DNA of 64,000 bases from Mesorhizobium sp. WSM3862 (GCF_002294985.1 NZ_NSGE01000003.1:248001-312000); one strand, 5' to 3'; shown: positions 24,953 through 32,410, counted from the first letter of the stretch. Made by a program: numbers and translations. Notes: generated from the sequence alone by a model not told the origin.

Positions 24953-25220
24953 GCCTGGCCTCCTTTTTGACAAACAGCGCCGGCTCCTCGCCTATCCACG
25001 CGCAGAGCGCCAGGAACTCGTCAGCGCCCGGATCGCGGCCACGCGCGGCGCGAAAGACCGCGTCGACCTCGACCTCAGCCTCCCGTGCAACCCGCGTCGG
25101 CGACTTGCCGCGATGGATGCGCCGGGCTTCGAGGAAGAGCGCAAAGAGCGTGAAATCGACCGATGTTTTCTGGCCTTCTCGGCCGTTTTCCGGCACTTTG
25201 ATCGAGGAGGCGCGGCTCAT
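24930..25220 (-). CDS. Small phage regulator, HTH-like
   Basis: The product has 96 residues. ATG 25220 forms ATGA with the stop of the Cro-like gene. Residues 30-75 (FLEARRIHRGKSPTRVAREAEVEVDAVFRAARG) resemble a compact XRE-type fold, and the basic C-terminus is short. It is cotranscribed with cro from the operator-A promoter. Confidence 0.6.
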   Translation of the reverse strand: MSRASSIKVPENGREGQKTSVDFTLFALFLEARRIHRGKSPTRVAREAEVEVDAVFRAARGRDPGADEFLALCAWIGEEPALFVKKEARHGQARCL

Positions 25221-25465
25221 CGCGGCGCCTCCTCGCCGCTGCCGGTCACGGCTTGGGAGGATACGCGACCGGCAAGAATATCGGGACCGAAGAGGTCCGG
25301 GCGCTGCGCATGGCGCGAGATGCCGGTGGCGCGCTCGATGTCGAGCACGCGTTCGGCAGGCACCCGCTTCCATGAGTAGAAAGCCTGGTGGCGGATGCCG
25401 AGATGCGACGCGAGCGCGCCCAATCCGCCAACCTTGGCGGCTGCGATTCTGACGATTTCGATCAT
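25217..25465 (-). CDS. Cro/YdaS-like early regulator
   Basis: The product has 82 residues, from ATG 25465. The first 60 residues (VGGLGALASHLGIRHQAFYSWKRVPAERVLDIERATGI) are the P22 Cro/YdaS antitoxin-type helix-turn-helix, including the typical W-K-x-VP turn. It diverges from the CI-like gene with a shared 83-base operator region, the classic immunity arrangement. It should repress cI and tune early transcription. Its start lies about six bases after the predicted -10, so its mRNA may be leaderless. Confidence 0.85.
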   Translation of the reverse strand: MIEIVRIAAAKVGGLGALASHLGIRHQAFYSWKRVPAERVLDIERATGISRHAQRPDLFGPDILAGRVSSQAVTGSGEEAPR

Positions 25466-25471
25466 GGGCGG

Positions 25472-25501
25472 ATGGTAGGTATTACCTACCTACTCTGTCA
25501 A
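25472..25501 (-). promoter_or_regulatory. Early promoter/operator A (leftward, cro operon)
   Basis: Read on the minus strand, TTGACA (25501-25496) is followed by a spacer of 17-18 bases and CTACCAT as -10. The spacer contains a perfect 15-bp palindrome, GTAGGTA-T-TACCTAC (25475-25489), between -35 and -10, a position where repressor binding would block polymerase. A near-identical 30-bp copy lies at 44379-44408. Confidence 0.75.
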
Positions 25502-25512
25502 CAGGCAATCGC

Positions 25513-25540
25513 TTGCAAAAAAGTAAGCAATAATTACTAT
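25513..25540 (+). promoter_or_regulatory. Promoter of the CI-like repressor gene
   Basis: TTGCAA (25513-25518), a 16-base spacer and TACTAT (25535-25540) form a plausible sigma-70 promoter. The start codon lies eight bases after the -10, so transcription should begin at or next to the ATG. No Shine-Dalgarno sequence is present. This resembles the leaderless lambda cI transcript from PRM. Confidence 0.55.
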
Positions 25541-25548
25541 GCTGCGGC

Positions 25549-26253
25549 ATGATCGCGACCATACGCACCGACTCGACGACACTCGGACAGCGCCTGCGCC
25601 AGGCCCGCGAGGCTGCAGGCCTGACGCAGAACGACGTCGCCGATCACTTCGGCATCAAGCGTGTCTCCGTCACCCAATGGGAGGCGGACACCACCCGCCC
25701 CTCGATGGAGCGCCTGCCCGAGCTCGCCGCGCTGCTCAAGACCGATGTCGCCTGGCTGCTCGACGCTTCAGGCGCCGCACCGGTGCCGATCGTGCGCGAG
25801 CCGAAGCCGAAAGCCTCGCGCACGCCGATCATTCCCGGCCACGAGCTGGTCGGCGGCCGCGACCTGCCGATCTACGCCGCCGCCATGGGCGGTGAAGGCC
25901 ACATGATCGTCACCTTCGAGGCGATCGACTGGGTTAAACGACCGGCGGTGCTGCAGAATGTGCGCGGCGGCTACGGCATTCTGGTGCGGGGCGAATCCAT
26001 GATCCCCGCCTATTGGCCGGGCGACACCGCGCTGGTGAACCCGCATCTGCAGCCGGCGCGGGATTCGGACGCCGTGTTCTTCCATACCCCGCCCAAGGAA
26101 CGTGGCGACGAGGAAGCGATCATCAAGCGCCTGGTCGGCATGAACGATCGGGAGTGGACACTGGAGCAGTACCGCCCGGCAAAGACGTTTACAGAGAGCC
26201 GGGTCGACTGGCCGATCTGTCATCGGGTGGTGGGAAAGTATAACGCGAGATAA
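25549..26253 (+). CDS. CI-like phage repressor, HTH plus S24 peptidase
   Basis: This 234-residue protein starts at ATG 25549. An HTH_XRE domain covers residues 13-66 (LRQAREAAGLTQNDVADHFG, VSVTQWEADTTRPS). The LexA/CI S24 domain has nucleophile Ser150 in GESMIPAYWPGD and Lys193 in EEAIIKRLVG. The cleavage region near residue 110 reads YAAAMGG, lacking a plain Ala-Gly, so the exact scissile bond is uncertain. It should bind operators A and B to maintain lysogeny and self-cleave on RecA activation. Confidence 0.95.
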   Translation: MIATIRTDSTTLGQRLRQAREAAGLTQNDVADHFGIKRVSVTQWEADTTRPSMERLPELAALLKTDVAWLLDASGAAPVPIVREPKPKASRTPIIPGHELVGGRDLPIYAAAMGGEGHMIVTFEAIDWVKRPAVLQNVRGGYGILVRGESMIPAYWPGDTALVNPHLQPARDSDAVFFHTPPKERGDEEAIIKRLVGMNDREWTLEQYRPAKTFTESRVDWPICHRVVGKYNAR

Positions 26254-26268
26254 CACTGCCAACTGGGC

Positions 26269-27075
26269 TCATACCACGATCCCCAGCCACCTCCGGTTAA
26301 GGCCGAATCTCAGGAAAAGCTCTGCTTCTGGCTTGATGAGGAATTCTACCCATTTTCGCTTTGTATCGAAAACGTTTGCTCCATCGCTGCCATTCTTGAC
26401 GATGAATTTTGCAAACTTTCCCGACATATCAAAAATCAGAGACACTTCATCATTGGCGCGAACAAGAAATCCCTCTTGATTTAGCTTCGTGTCATACACG
26501 AACGGGCCGCCATAATACCGATTGCGTCGCGGATCGATCATCATGTTTCTACGAGGATCGATCGACATATTCCGGTTTGGATCGATCATCATGTTCCGGT
26601 TGGGGTCGATCATCATGTTCCGGTTTGGATCGATCATCATGTTTCGGTTTGGATCGATCATCATATTCCGATTGGGGTCGATCATCATGTTCCGGTTTGG
26701 ATCGACCAGCATGTTCCGGCGGGGATCGATCGACACGTTCTTATTGGGGTCGAGCATCATGTTTCGTCTTGGATCATTGGCGGTGGGAAAGCCGGTCGCT
26801 TGGCCTGCCTCGGATTCCTCGGACGAAAGGTCAAGCAGGAGAAGGTATTCCCCCTGCTGGTCGCTTTCCAGACTCGTGAAAACGGTGTACTCGCCCACCT
26901 CGAAGGTTATAAATCGCTCGCTTAGGGTGCGGACCCTGACGCCATCAGATCCAACAAGAATGTCCGATTTTTCCCTCGTCTCGATGAGCTCGATTACAGC
27001 TCCTAGTTCCCGAAGCCCGCTAGGGGAAACTTGGGTAAGTTTGGTGGTAAACTCGGGGGTTACGACAAACCTCAC
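26269..27075 (-). CDS. DPNRN octapeptide-repeat protein, unknown
   Basis: This 268-residue protein begins with GTG 27075, overlapping the upstream stop (GTGA). Residues 1-85 have a predicted beta-alpha-alpha-beta-beta-beta order (RFVVTPEF, two helices, VRVRTLS, RFITFEVGEYTVF, EYLLLLDLSS) that could be a RelE/ParE-like fold. Residues 101-188 are eleven octapeptides of form DP(N/R)RNMMI, five identical. Residues 189-268 are beta-rich (GFLVRANDEVSLIFDMSGKF). No signal peptide is present. It lies just beyond cI in the lysogenic-conversion slot, with lower GC than phage genes. Function is unknown; a scaffold, solenoid or toxin-linked role is speculative. Confidence 0.8.
   Translation of the reverse strand: MRFVVTPEFTTKLTQVSPSGLRELGAVIELIETREKSDILVGSDGVRVRTLSERFITFEVGEYTVFTSLESDQQGEYLLLLDLSSEESEAGQATGFPTANDPRRNMMLDPNKNVSIDPRRNMLVDPNRNMMIDPNRNMMIDPNRNMMIDPNRNMMIDPNRNMMIDPNRNMSIDPRRNMMIDPRRNRYYGGPFVYDTKLNQEGFLVRANDEVSLIFDMSGKFAKFIVKNGSDGANVFDTKRKWVEFLIKPEAELFLRFGLNRRWLGIVV
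26512..26775 (-). repeat. Tandem 24-bp repeats (eleven units) encoding octapeptides
   Basis: Eleven direct 24-bp units are arrayed without spacers, in phase with the reading frame of the minus-strand gene. Most contain a GATCGATC-like core, and two sub-variants (TTTGGATCG and TTGGGGTCG on the plus strand) alternate, suggesting unequal crossing-over or pairwise duplication. Confidence 0.95.
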
Positions 27076-27456
27076 TTCATGATCCTCTCGAATTCTTCCA
27101 TAGCGCTCGTCAGCTCGCCTACGTTCCCGCTACGAATGAGCTCCCTGTATCTGTCGGCAGCCTCAGGGAGACACTTACTCCTCATATACGCGCGACAATA
27201 ATCATTACTCAAAAACACCTCAATTTTGCGCTCATGGATATAAAGAGCGCGATGATAGAGGAACGTAATTGCCGACAACAACACCAGACCACAGAAGCTC
27301 TTTGAGATATAAACGTATGACCAGAGCACGTCTCCTGCAGAAGATTTCCGCTATAAATGTGCCTGAGAGAACACCGGCGGCTATAGGAACTACTACTCCA
27401 AAAAGCGTCTTCCAGCCGGGAGAGTCCAATATCTTTTCGAGCGTCTTGGCGGTCAA
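27072..27456 (-). pseudogene. Two-helix membrane protein, probably frameshifted
   Basis: Two overlapping minus-strand frames look like one protein. The first starts at TTG about 27456 with AGGA upstream and reads a helix LFGVVVPIAAGVLSGTFIAEIF, then loses sense near 27340. The second frame (27329-27072) carries a second hydrophobic segment (FCGLVLLSAITFLYHRALYI) and a charged tail ending in SAMEEFERIMK, and ends in the GTGA overlap with the repeat protein. The shift point lies around 27330-27345. Alternatively, the second part is an independent 85-residue protein starting at GTG 27329. It is likely the partner of the repeat protein. Confidence 0.5.
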
Positions 27457-27595
27457 AATAGAGTTTCCTAGGTCCAACCTTCGCAATCCAAAGACGGCAT
27501 CCGAACCTATAGGTTGTCAACGGTGGTTTGAACGAATGCCGAAACCAAACGATCGTTCGAACGGGACAGAGCTTTCCCGAACTACGATTGACCAG

Positions 27596-27832
27596 CTGGC
27601 GCGGTTCATGATCCTCGCCTGTTGGCCGGGGCGACGCCATCGGGCAGCCAGGCGACATCGGTCTTTAGAAGCGCGGCGAGCTCAGGCAGCCGCTCCATCA
27701 CCCGGTGAATCCACATCTGCAGCCGGCACGCGATTCGGACGCCGTGTTCTTCCACACCCACCCAAAGAGCGCGCCGACGAGGAAGCGATCATCAAAGCGT
27801 CTGGTGGGCATGAACGATCGCGAATGGACGCA
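27596..27832 (+). pseudogene. Scrambled remnant of a second cI-like repressor gene
   Basis: Segments 27596-27638 and 27704-27832 match the plus-strand S24 part of the intact repressor (MIPAYWPGD, then NPHLQPARDSDAVFFHT and the catalytic lysine region) with scattered differences and frameshifts. The 65 bases between them (27639-27703) match the repressor helix-turn-helix end (RPSMERLPELAALLKTDVAWL) but in inverted orientation, with about five mismatches over 60 bases by eye. It cannot encode a repressor. It records an old duplication plus a local inversion or template switch. Confidence 0.85.
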
Positions 27833-27898
27833 GGGGTATTTGCAGAGGTGAAATGGCGGCAGCGCGTCCTCGGGAAAGCAACACGCTTGTTCCCGAGC

Positions 27899-28300
27899 TC
27901 AGAGCGCTTCATTCTTCCAAAAGTAAATAAACGCCGCGAACATGCCTGATGCCAGTTGGCCTAGGCTGTTTATTTGGTTGAGCTGCATTGGAACTAGGAA
28001 AATTTCCGTTGCCAACGCCGCTGCAGTAAGTAGAGCGAACATAAGAAAAACCGCTTTGCCAGAATAACTTCGTAGCACGGTGTCACATGCACGTCTCGCT
28101 GCCATCATGCCGACGAACGATCCGATGGTCACTGCGAAAAACTCGATAATGCCCGGACGGACAACCGTAAGCAGAGTCTGGGTGAAATAGATAATCATGC
28201 CAGCAATTGTGGCCACGATCAGATAGACGACTAAAGCCAGCACCATTGCTACGACAGTCTGTAGCAGCAGCGAACCTTTCGAACCCTGCGCAGCTTCCAT
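27899..28300 (-). CDS. Four-helix membrane protein, unknown
   Basis: The product has 133 residues. Four hydrophobic segments lie at about residues 15-38, 48-66, 82-100 and 112-128. The cytoplasmic N-terminus is EAAQGSKGS. It is just downstream of another small four-helix protein gene on the same strand (gap nine bases), so the two are probably cotranscribed. No family is recognised. GC content is visibly lower than in the structural genes. Confidence 0.6.
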   Translation of the reverse strand: MEAAQGSKGSLLLQTVVAMVLALVVYLIVATIAGMIIYFTQTLLTVVRPGIIEFFAVTIGSFVGMMAARRACDTVLRSYSGKAVFLMFALLTAAALATEIFLVPMQLNQINSLGQLASGMFAAFIYFWKNEAL

Positions 28301-28309
28301 TAGTTGCCC

Positions 28310-28639
28310 CTACTTACCATTTGTCCGATACGCAGCGAACCCGAATAGGCCGGCAGCAGCGATATTAAATATTGCCCAGATTTCCCTCGGCAAATGTATG
28401 GGCAAGAATGGATTGAAAATCAACGCGGCGGCAAACAGGGACCAGACCAGCGACTTACCGTCCCCGCCAGTCGATCTCACGTACATCGCGCAGTAGACCG
28501 CAGCGAAGAATACAATCACGCGGAGCAATTGATAGTAGCCGTATGGCCACGGCAGTACGGCTAGCAGCGACAGAATCACGACAGCAACACAGACCAACCG
28601 AAATACGCTGGCTGGCGTTGACAACATCGTTTTCAGCAA
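28310..28639 (-). CDS. DUF6804-like small membrane protein
   Basis: The product has 109 residues and four transmembrane segments. The pattern YGYYQLLRVIVFFAAVYCAMYV, then WSLFAAALIFNPFLPIHLPREIWAIFNIAAA is typical of the DUF6804 family of tiny four-helix proteins common in accessory regions. It is divergent from the deoxyribosyltransferase-like gene at 28795. The biological role is not known. Confidence 0.7.
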   Translation of the reverse strand: MLKTMLSTPASVFRLVCVAVVILSLLAVLPWPYGYYQLLRVIVFFAAVYCAMYVRSTGGDGKSLVWSLFAAALIFNPFLPIHLPREIWAIFNIAAAGLFGFAAYRTNGK

Positions 28640-28794
28640 GGGACCCCTCCGACTCGGGATCGCAGAAGATCATCTTTGCTCGACCGGCGCAAGTTCGCCG
28701 TGTATCGCTTTGCTGTGTACGGAACTCCACACCAGTTGTATTTCGAAAGGCGACGAGCGAGCTTAGCACATTTGTGGAGTAGGGACGGGGTGAA

Positions 28795-29487
28795 ATGCCA
28801 GATACGAAGACAACCACGCCAGCGGTGAAAAAGTCCTGTTTTGTCGTGTGCCCCATTGGTCCGGAAGCAAGTCCGACCAGGCGGCACGCCGACTGGTTGC
28901 TGCATGAGATAATCGAGCATGTCCTTGACGCAAATTTCCATGATCAGTTCGAGCTTGTGCGCGCCGACAAGATCGACCAGCCCGGAATGATTGACGCGCA
29001 GATTATCAGTCATCTTTTGGACGATGATTTGGTAATCGCAGACATGACCGAGTTAAATCCAAACGTTTTCTATGAAATTGGCATAAGGCACATGAAGGAG
29101 TTGCCAATCGTTCACATGGTTAAGAAGGGAGACGCGATCCCATTCGATGTGAAGCTGTTTAGGGCAATCACTTATGACTATGCAGATCCGAACGATTTGA
29201 GGATAGCGCGAAGTGATCTACGTCGAACTTTGGAGACTGTGCTCAAGCCTGACTACAAACCAGATAATCCCGTTATCCGAGCCCGCGGCGTGGTGAAATT
29301 GGTCGAAAGCGCTGCGCCGGAAACTGCCATATTGCAGCAGCAGCTGAGCGAAATACTCAGAAGGCTTTCCGCCGTGGAGAATAGCCCGACGCTGTCGATG
29401 CTAAGATACGGCGACAGTTCCGGTGGAGTCGAATTTCCTAAGGCGGTACCCGCCCACCGGTACCGCGCTCGTTGTGGACCTCTCTAG
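28795..29487 (+). CDS. Nucleoside 2-deoxyribosyltransferase/TIR-like protein
   Basis: The open frame covers 230 residues from ATG 28795, with GGGG upstream. Residues 14-150 hold a Rossmann-like fold: CFVVCPIGPEAS, then DAQIISHLLDDDLVIADMTE and NPNVFYEIGIRHM, in which the Glu after NPNVFY corresponds to the catalytic Glu of deoxyribosyltransferases and related nucleotide hydrolases. After about residue 218 the sequence loses sense. A second frame (29423-29704) continues, suggesting a one-base insertion in CCCGCCC near 29450. Proteins of this type occur in defence islands as nucleotide-consuming effectors; that role here is inferred. Confidence 0.7.
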   Translation: MPDTKTTTPAVKKSCFVVCPIGPEASPTRRHADWLLHEIIEHVLDANFHDQFELVRADKIDQPGMIDAQIISHLLDDDLVIADMTELNPNVFYEIGIRHMKELPIVHMVKKGDAIPFDVKLFRAITYDYADPNDLRIARSDLRRTLETVLKPDYKPDNPVIRARGVVKLVESAAPETAILQQQLSEILRRLSAVENSPTLSMLRYGDSSGGVEFPKAVPAHRYRARCGPL

Positions 29488-29704
29488 AAATTACAGCGAA
29501 GACACGAAGAAAAACATCGTTGGATCAATAGAGAAGGTCGTTAATACCTATGAGCGGAAAGCGGCAGTTTATACTTTCGGCAACGAGGTTCTTGTGAAAT
29601 TCAGCGCCCAACTATCGGAATCGCTCCTTGCAACGATTTTTGACATGCTGAACTCTCATCCCGGCGTTTTGGGAGTCAAAATCTTTCCATCTGTCAAAAA
29701 GTAA
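29423..29704 (+). CDS. C-terminal domain of the deoxyribosyltransferase-like gene in another frame
   Basis: The frame opens with GTG 29423 but has no ribosome binding site. The coherent part starts at TGTALVVDLSRNYSEDTKKN and ends IFPSVKK at 29704. Removing one C from the run near 29450 would give a continuous product of about 302 residues (...FPKAVPPTGTALVVDLS...). It is therefore probably the detached C-terminal domain of the upstream gene, through mutation, sequencing error or, less likely, programmed frameshifting. Confidence 0.6.
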   Translation: MESNFLRRYPPTGTALVVDLSRNYSEDTKKNIVGSIEKVVNTYERKAAVYTFGNEVLVKFSAQLSESLLATIFDMLNSHPGVLGVKIFPSVKK

Positions 29705-29794
29705 GCGGCGACGTACCCTTTGATGCAGGAAAGAGCAGCAAACATTCAGTGTTGGGCAGAGCCGACTTTTCCTAACAGGGTATGGTGCAGGGTG

Positions 29795-30652
29795 CTATCG
29801 CTTCGACCGCCGCCAACCTGCAGCAACGGCTTCGCCTTCCGAGCAGAACCACCTTTCCCCTTTGGCCTGGTTGATGGTGGTGACGCTGTAATATCTCTGG
29901 CCGGGCACGTGATAGATGCGCTCGCCTTCTGCCGAAATGTTGCCCTTGATGTTGCAGCCGGCGCTGCCGCTGCCGAGCGCGAAGGTTGGCGTCGCCGGCG
30001 CCTGCACATCGTCGCTGTGCTGTGCCCGCCAGTCCCAAGGCGCTTCGAAGTTGCCCACCCATAAGCCGAGCTTCGCCGCCTGAGCCTTGGCCTGTTGCGC
30101 CGCGTAGGCGCCGCCGCTGTATTTCGGCCAGTCCAGCGCTTGCCCGTGCTCGACCATCCATGCGGCCACGTCGGCCCCGTCGGCGTGTGTGCAGTTGCCG
30201 ACAAAGCGCCCATATCGGTCCCATGTGACGAACGAGCATTGCACCGGCTTGGAGGCCGCAAGGAATTTGTCCAGCGCCTCGGCCGCGCGGCGGCCGCAAG
30301 GATATTCGAAGCCTTTGGCATCATCGCAATATTGCCGGCTCTCCGGCGCATCGATGCCGTTGAAGCGCACACGCTCACCGTGGATCTCGACCGTGTCTCC
30401 ATCGATCACCGATGCAACGCCGGCGATTGATGCCGGCCTCGGCTTGATGATGTTCTGCAGGTTGATTTCCGGTAGCGATCCGCTGTTGTGCATGACGAAT
30501 TGCGTGACCAAGGCAGAAAACGCAGCCACCGTCACGAGCACAAGACGAAGCGGCACGCTTGCCCATCGCCCGGATCGTGAGCGCTTGGAACCTGCGCGCC
30601 CTCGCCACTGGTCAGAGCGATTGTCGTAACGGGACCTGTCTATGCCGATCAC
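29795..30652 (-). CDS. Membrane-anchored thermonuclease (SNase-like) with sunset-like C-terminal motif
   Basis: The product has 285 residues. GTG 30652 in a GTGA overlap with the lipoprotein gene is preferred over the further start at 30733. A single transmembrane segment lies at 34-54. The SNase domain has SVIDGDTVEI, RFNGIDAPE (Arg and Glu of the active site) and DRYGRFVG (second Arg). The last 55 residues, GCNIKGN...IYHVPGQRYY...GERWFCSEGEA, form the Cys-containing motif seen in ExoI-type rhizobial nucleases. It is likely an exported nuclease anchored in the inner membrane. Confidence 0.9.
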   Translation of the reverse strand: MIGIDRSRYDNRSDQWRGRAGSKRSRSGRWASVPLRLVLVTVAAFSALVTQFVMHNSGSLPEINLQNIIKPRPASIAGVASVIDGDTVEIHGERVRFNGIDAPESRQYCDDAKGFEYPCGRRAAEALDKFLAASKPVQCSFVTWDRYGRFVGNCTHADGADVAAWMVEHGQALDWPKYSGGAYAAQQAKAQAAKLGLWVGNFEAPWDWRAQHSDDVQAPATPTFALGSGSAGCNIKGNISAEGERIYHVPGQRYYSVTTINQAKGERWFCSEGEAVAAGWRRSKR

Positions 30653-30987
30653 GGCGCGCCGCCCGGGCGGCTCTCGGCCGAGCGGCCGCCGCAGCGCGAT
30701 CCATCCGCCGCCCTGCTTTCGTCGGTCGGACAATTGCCGGTGTAGCCGCCTCCGCCTGATGCAGGCGATCTATAGCGTTGGATCACAGCCACGCTGCGTT
30801 GCCCGTCGCGTTCAATATGCGTGTTGTTGCTGTTCGGATTGAACGGATCGACCGTTTGCAGAAGCGAATTGGTATTGTTTGCGTCGCCGGACGCAAGCGT
30901 CATCGTATCGTAATTGTTCAAATGGTCGGCAGCACAGCCCGACAACAGCACCACACTCGCTGCGGCAAAATACGATCGCAAATCCAC
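30649..30987 (-). CDS. Small lipoprotein
   Basis: The product has 112 residues, starting at GTG 30987 with GGGGGA seven bases upstream. A short hydrophobic stretch ends in the lipobox LLSGC. The segment DTMTLASGDANNTNSLLQTVDPFNPNS...NTHIERDGQRSVAVIQRYR is a pattern common in small rhizobial lipoproteins. The last 35 residues are low-complexity and overlap the next gene's upstream region. It is coupled to the nuclease gene. Confidence 0.65.
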   Translation of the reverse strand: MDLRSYFAAASVVLLSGCAADHLNNYDTMTLASGDANNTNSLLQTVDPFNPNSNNTHIERDGQRSVAVIQRYRSPASGGGGYTGNCPTDESRAADGSRCGGRSAESRPGGAP

Positions 30988-31116
30988 TGAGGCATCCCCC
31001 GACACCGGCTGACATAATGCTCCATTTGCATTTTGTTGTCGAATCCCGCTTTGACGGCTTGCCATTCGCGCCAGGCTAAGCAACGTTGGCAGCGGGTCGG
31101 ACATATTGGGGGGACT

Positions 31117-31389
31117 ATGAAGCGGTTTGGTTTGACCGTCGCTGCTTTCGCTTGCATTGCGGGCTGCGCCACGCCACCGGACAAAATAGCAGGCGTGCCG
31201 AATGCTGGTCCTTGCACTCAGGCGGACAAAGAGCGTCTGGCGGTTCTGACCAATCAGCAGAACAAGGCCGCGACCGGCGATGCTTTGGGTGTGTTCCTTA
31301 TCGGCGTCCCGGTCTCGTCTATGTCTGGTGGCGACCACGAAACCGAAATAGCCGTTCTGAAGGGACGCTGCGGACCGCCTAAGACGTGA
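31117..31389 (+). CDS. Small lipoprotein
   Basis: This 90-residue protein starts at ATG 31117 with GGGGGG upstream. Signal peptide and lipobox are FGLTVAAFACIAGC. The mature part is small (PPDKIAGVPNAG, then a helix QADKERLAVLTNQQNKAATGDALG), with a hydrophobic glycine-rich segment. It is divergent from the other lipoprotein. No function is recognised. Confidence 0.7.
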   Translation: MKRFGLTVAAFACIAGCATPPDKIAGVPNAGPCTQADKERLAVLTNQQNKAATGDALGVFLIGVPVSSMSGGDHETEIAVLKGRCGPPKT

Positions 31390-31495
31390 TTGCGTCTTCG
31401 GCAAGAAGAGCTTCGAGTATTGCGGTGGCGGTTGCGTCCTCGAGCACAAGGCACAGGCTCACGACTTCCGCGTCGGCATCGGCCTGAAGTTCTAG
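31388..31495 (+). pseudogene. C-terminal fragment of an outer-membrane beta-barrel protein
   Basis: This frame has no start and reads FGKKSFEYCGGGCVLEHKAQ...DFRVGIGLKF then TAG 31493-31495. The terminal alternating pattern with a final Phe is the closing strand of Omp25/RopB-like porins. Only 35 codons remain, directly abutting the lipoprotein gene. It is a recombination scar from an outer-membrane protein gene. Confidence 0.5.
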
Positions 31496-31552
31496 CCGTA
31501 GCAAGCGAGTTGAGTTTAGAACGCCGGCATCGTCTCGCGGGGATTGGAGAGC

Positions 31553-32410
31553 TCAAATCCACGCGCTTCGTTCAGCGATCGGTGCACGTTTCTGAAACCC
31601 ACTTTGGCGAAAGTCGAGCAATTCCTGATACACCTCAAGGTGCCCGGCAAAATTGCGCGCCATAAACCGCACCAGCGTGGGGTTGTTCAGCAATCTGTCA
31701 ATATAACCGGTAACGCCGATCAGGTTGAGCACTGTTGCGCCATGGGTTCTGGCGGCGCTCAGATATTCATGGCTGACCTTGGCCAGGTCAGTTTGCATGT
31801 CAGCCAATTGCGTCGGGGAGATGCCCTCATATTGCTTTCTGGGCGCAAAGGGATCGGTGAGCCGCGATCGTGGTGTGAGCGCGATCAACACTCTCGCCAC
31901 CCGAAATTGCACCCGGTCCAACGCTAGCATGAGACGCACGATTTCAACCTGCCGGCTCGGCACGACCTCTCGCAACAAGGGGAAAATCTTCAAGGGGGCG
32001 CCGAAATCGTTCAGGAGGTCGAGAGCCTCGAGACAAACACCGCCGACAAGCTGCGGCTCGGCTGTGCACAACGAGGCTTGCTGATCCTCAGAACGGGAAT
32101 TCGGTCCGCCGCTTGGCGAACCTTGCGTCAAGATAGAAGGCAGCGTTGCGAGATCATGCGCCTGCAGCAAGGCGCGGAACGACGCGTTGGCCAGGATCTG
32201 ACCGGTGGCATTGACGACGACTTCCAGTTGATGCCGCGCTGCGACGGCTTCTCTGATGAAATCCTGCATCCGATCGAATTGGCGCTTGTAGGTCCGCAAG
32301 AATGCCGGGCCACGCAATGGATTCTGCGGCGCCTGCAAATTGCTCGTAAGACGGGTGGCATGCCGGTTGTTCTCGACGAAGCGACGAAGCTCGGCCTTGG
32401 TTACTGTCAC
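31553..32410 (-). CDS. RepB C-terminal-domain-like protein, partner of the serine recombinase
   Basis: The 285-residue product overlaps the recombinase stop by four bases (ATGA at 32407-32410). The central part (REVVPSRQVEIVRLMLALDRVQFRVARVLIALTPRSRL...PRKQYEGISPTQLADM) is the segment typical of RepB-C-like proteins of rhizobial plasmid partitioning. The N-terminal ParB DNA-binding part of true RepB is absent. Coupling suggests it assists the recombinase, perhaps as a directionality or DNA-bridging factor. Confidence 0.75.
   Translation of the reverse strand: MTVTKAELRRFVENNRHATRLTSNLQAPQNPLRGPAFLRTYKRQFDRMQDFIREAVAARHQLEVVVNATGQILANASFRALLQAHDLATLPSILTQGSPSGGPNSRSEDQQASLCTAEPQLVGGVCLEALDLLNDFGAPLKIFPLLREVVPSRQVEIVRLMLALDRVQFRVARVLIALTPRSRLTDPFAPRKQYEGISPTQLADMQTDLAKVSHEYLSAARTHGATVLNLIGVTGYIDRLLNNPTLVRFMARNFAGHLEVYQELLDFRQSGFQKRAPIAERSAWI

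Noticed and set aside
26512-26775. CRISPR-like array of 24-bp repeats
   Set aside because: The units are contiguous without spacers and in phase with a coding frame, so this is a protein repeat.
26522-27082. Plus-strand frame of repeated GSIIMFR-type peptides
   Set aside because: Multiples of three make all frames open across the repeat. The minus-strand frame has the coupled start and structured flanking domains.
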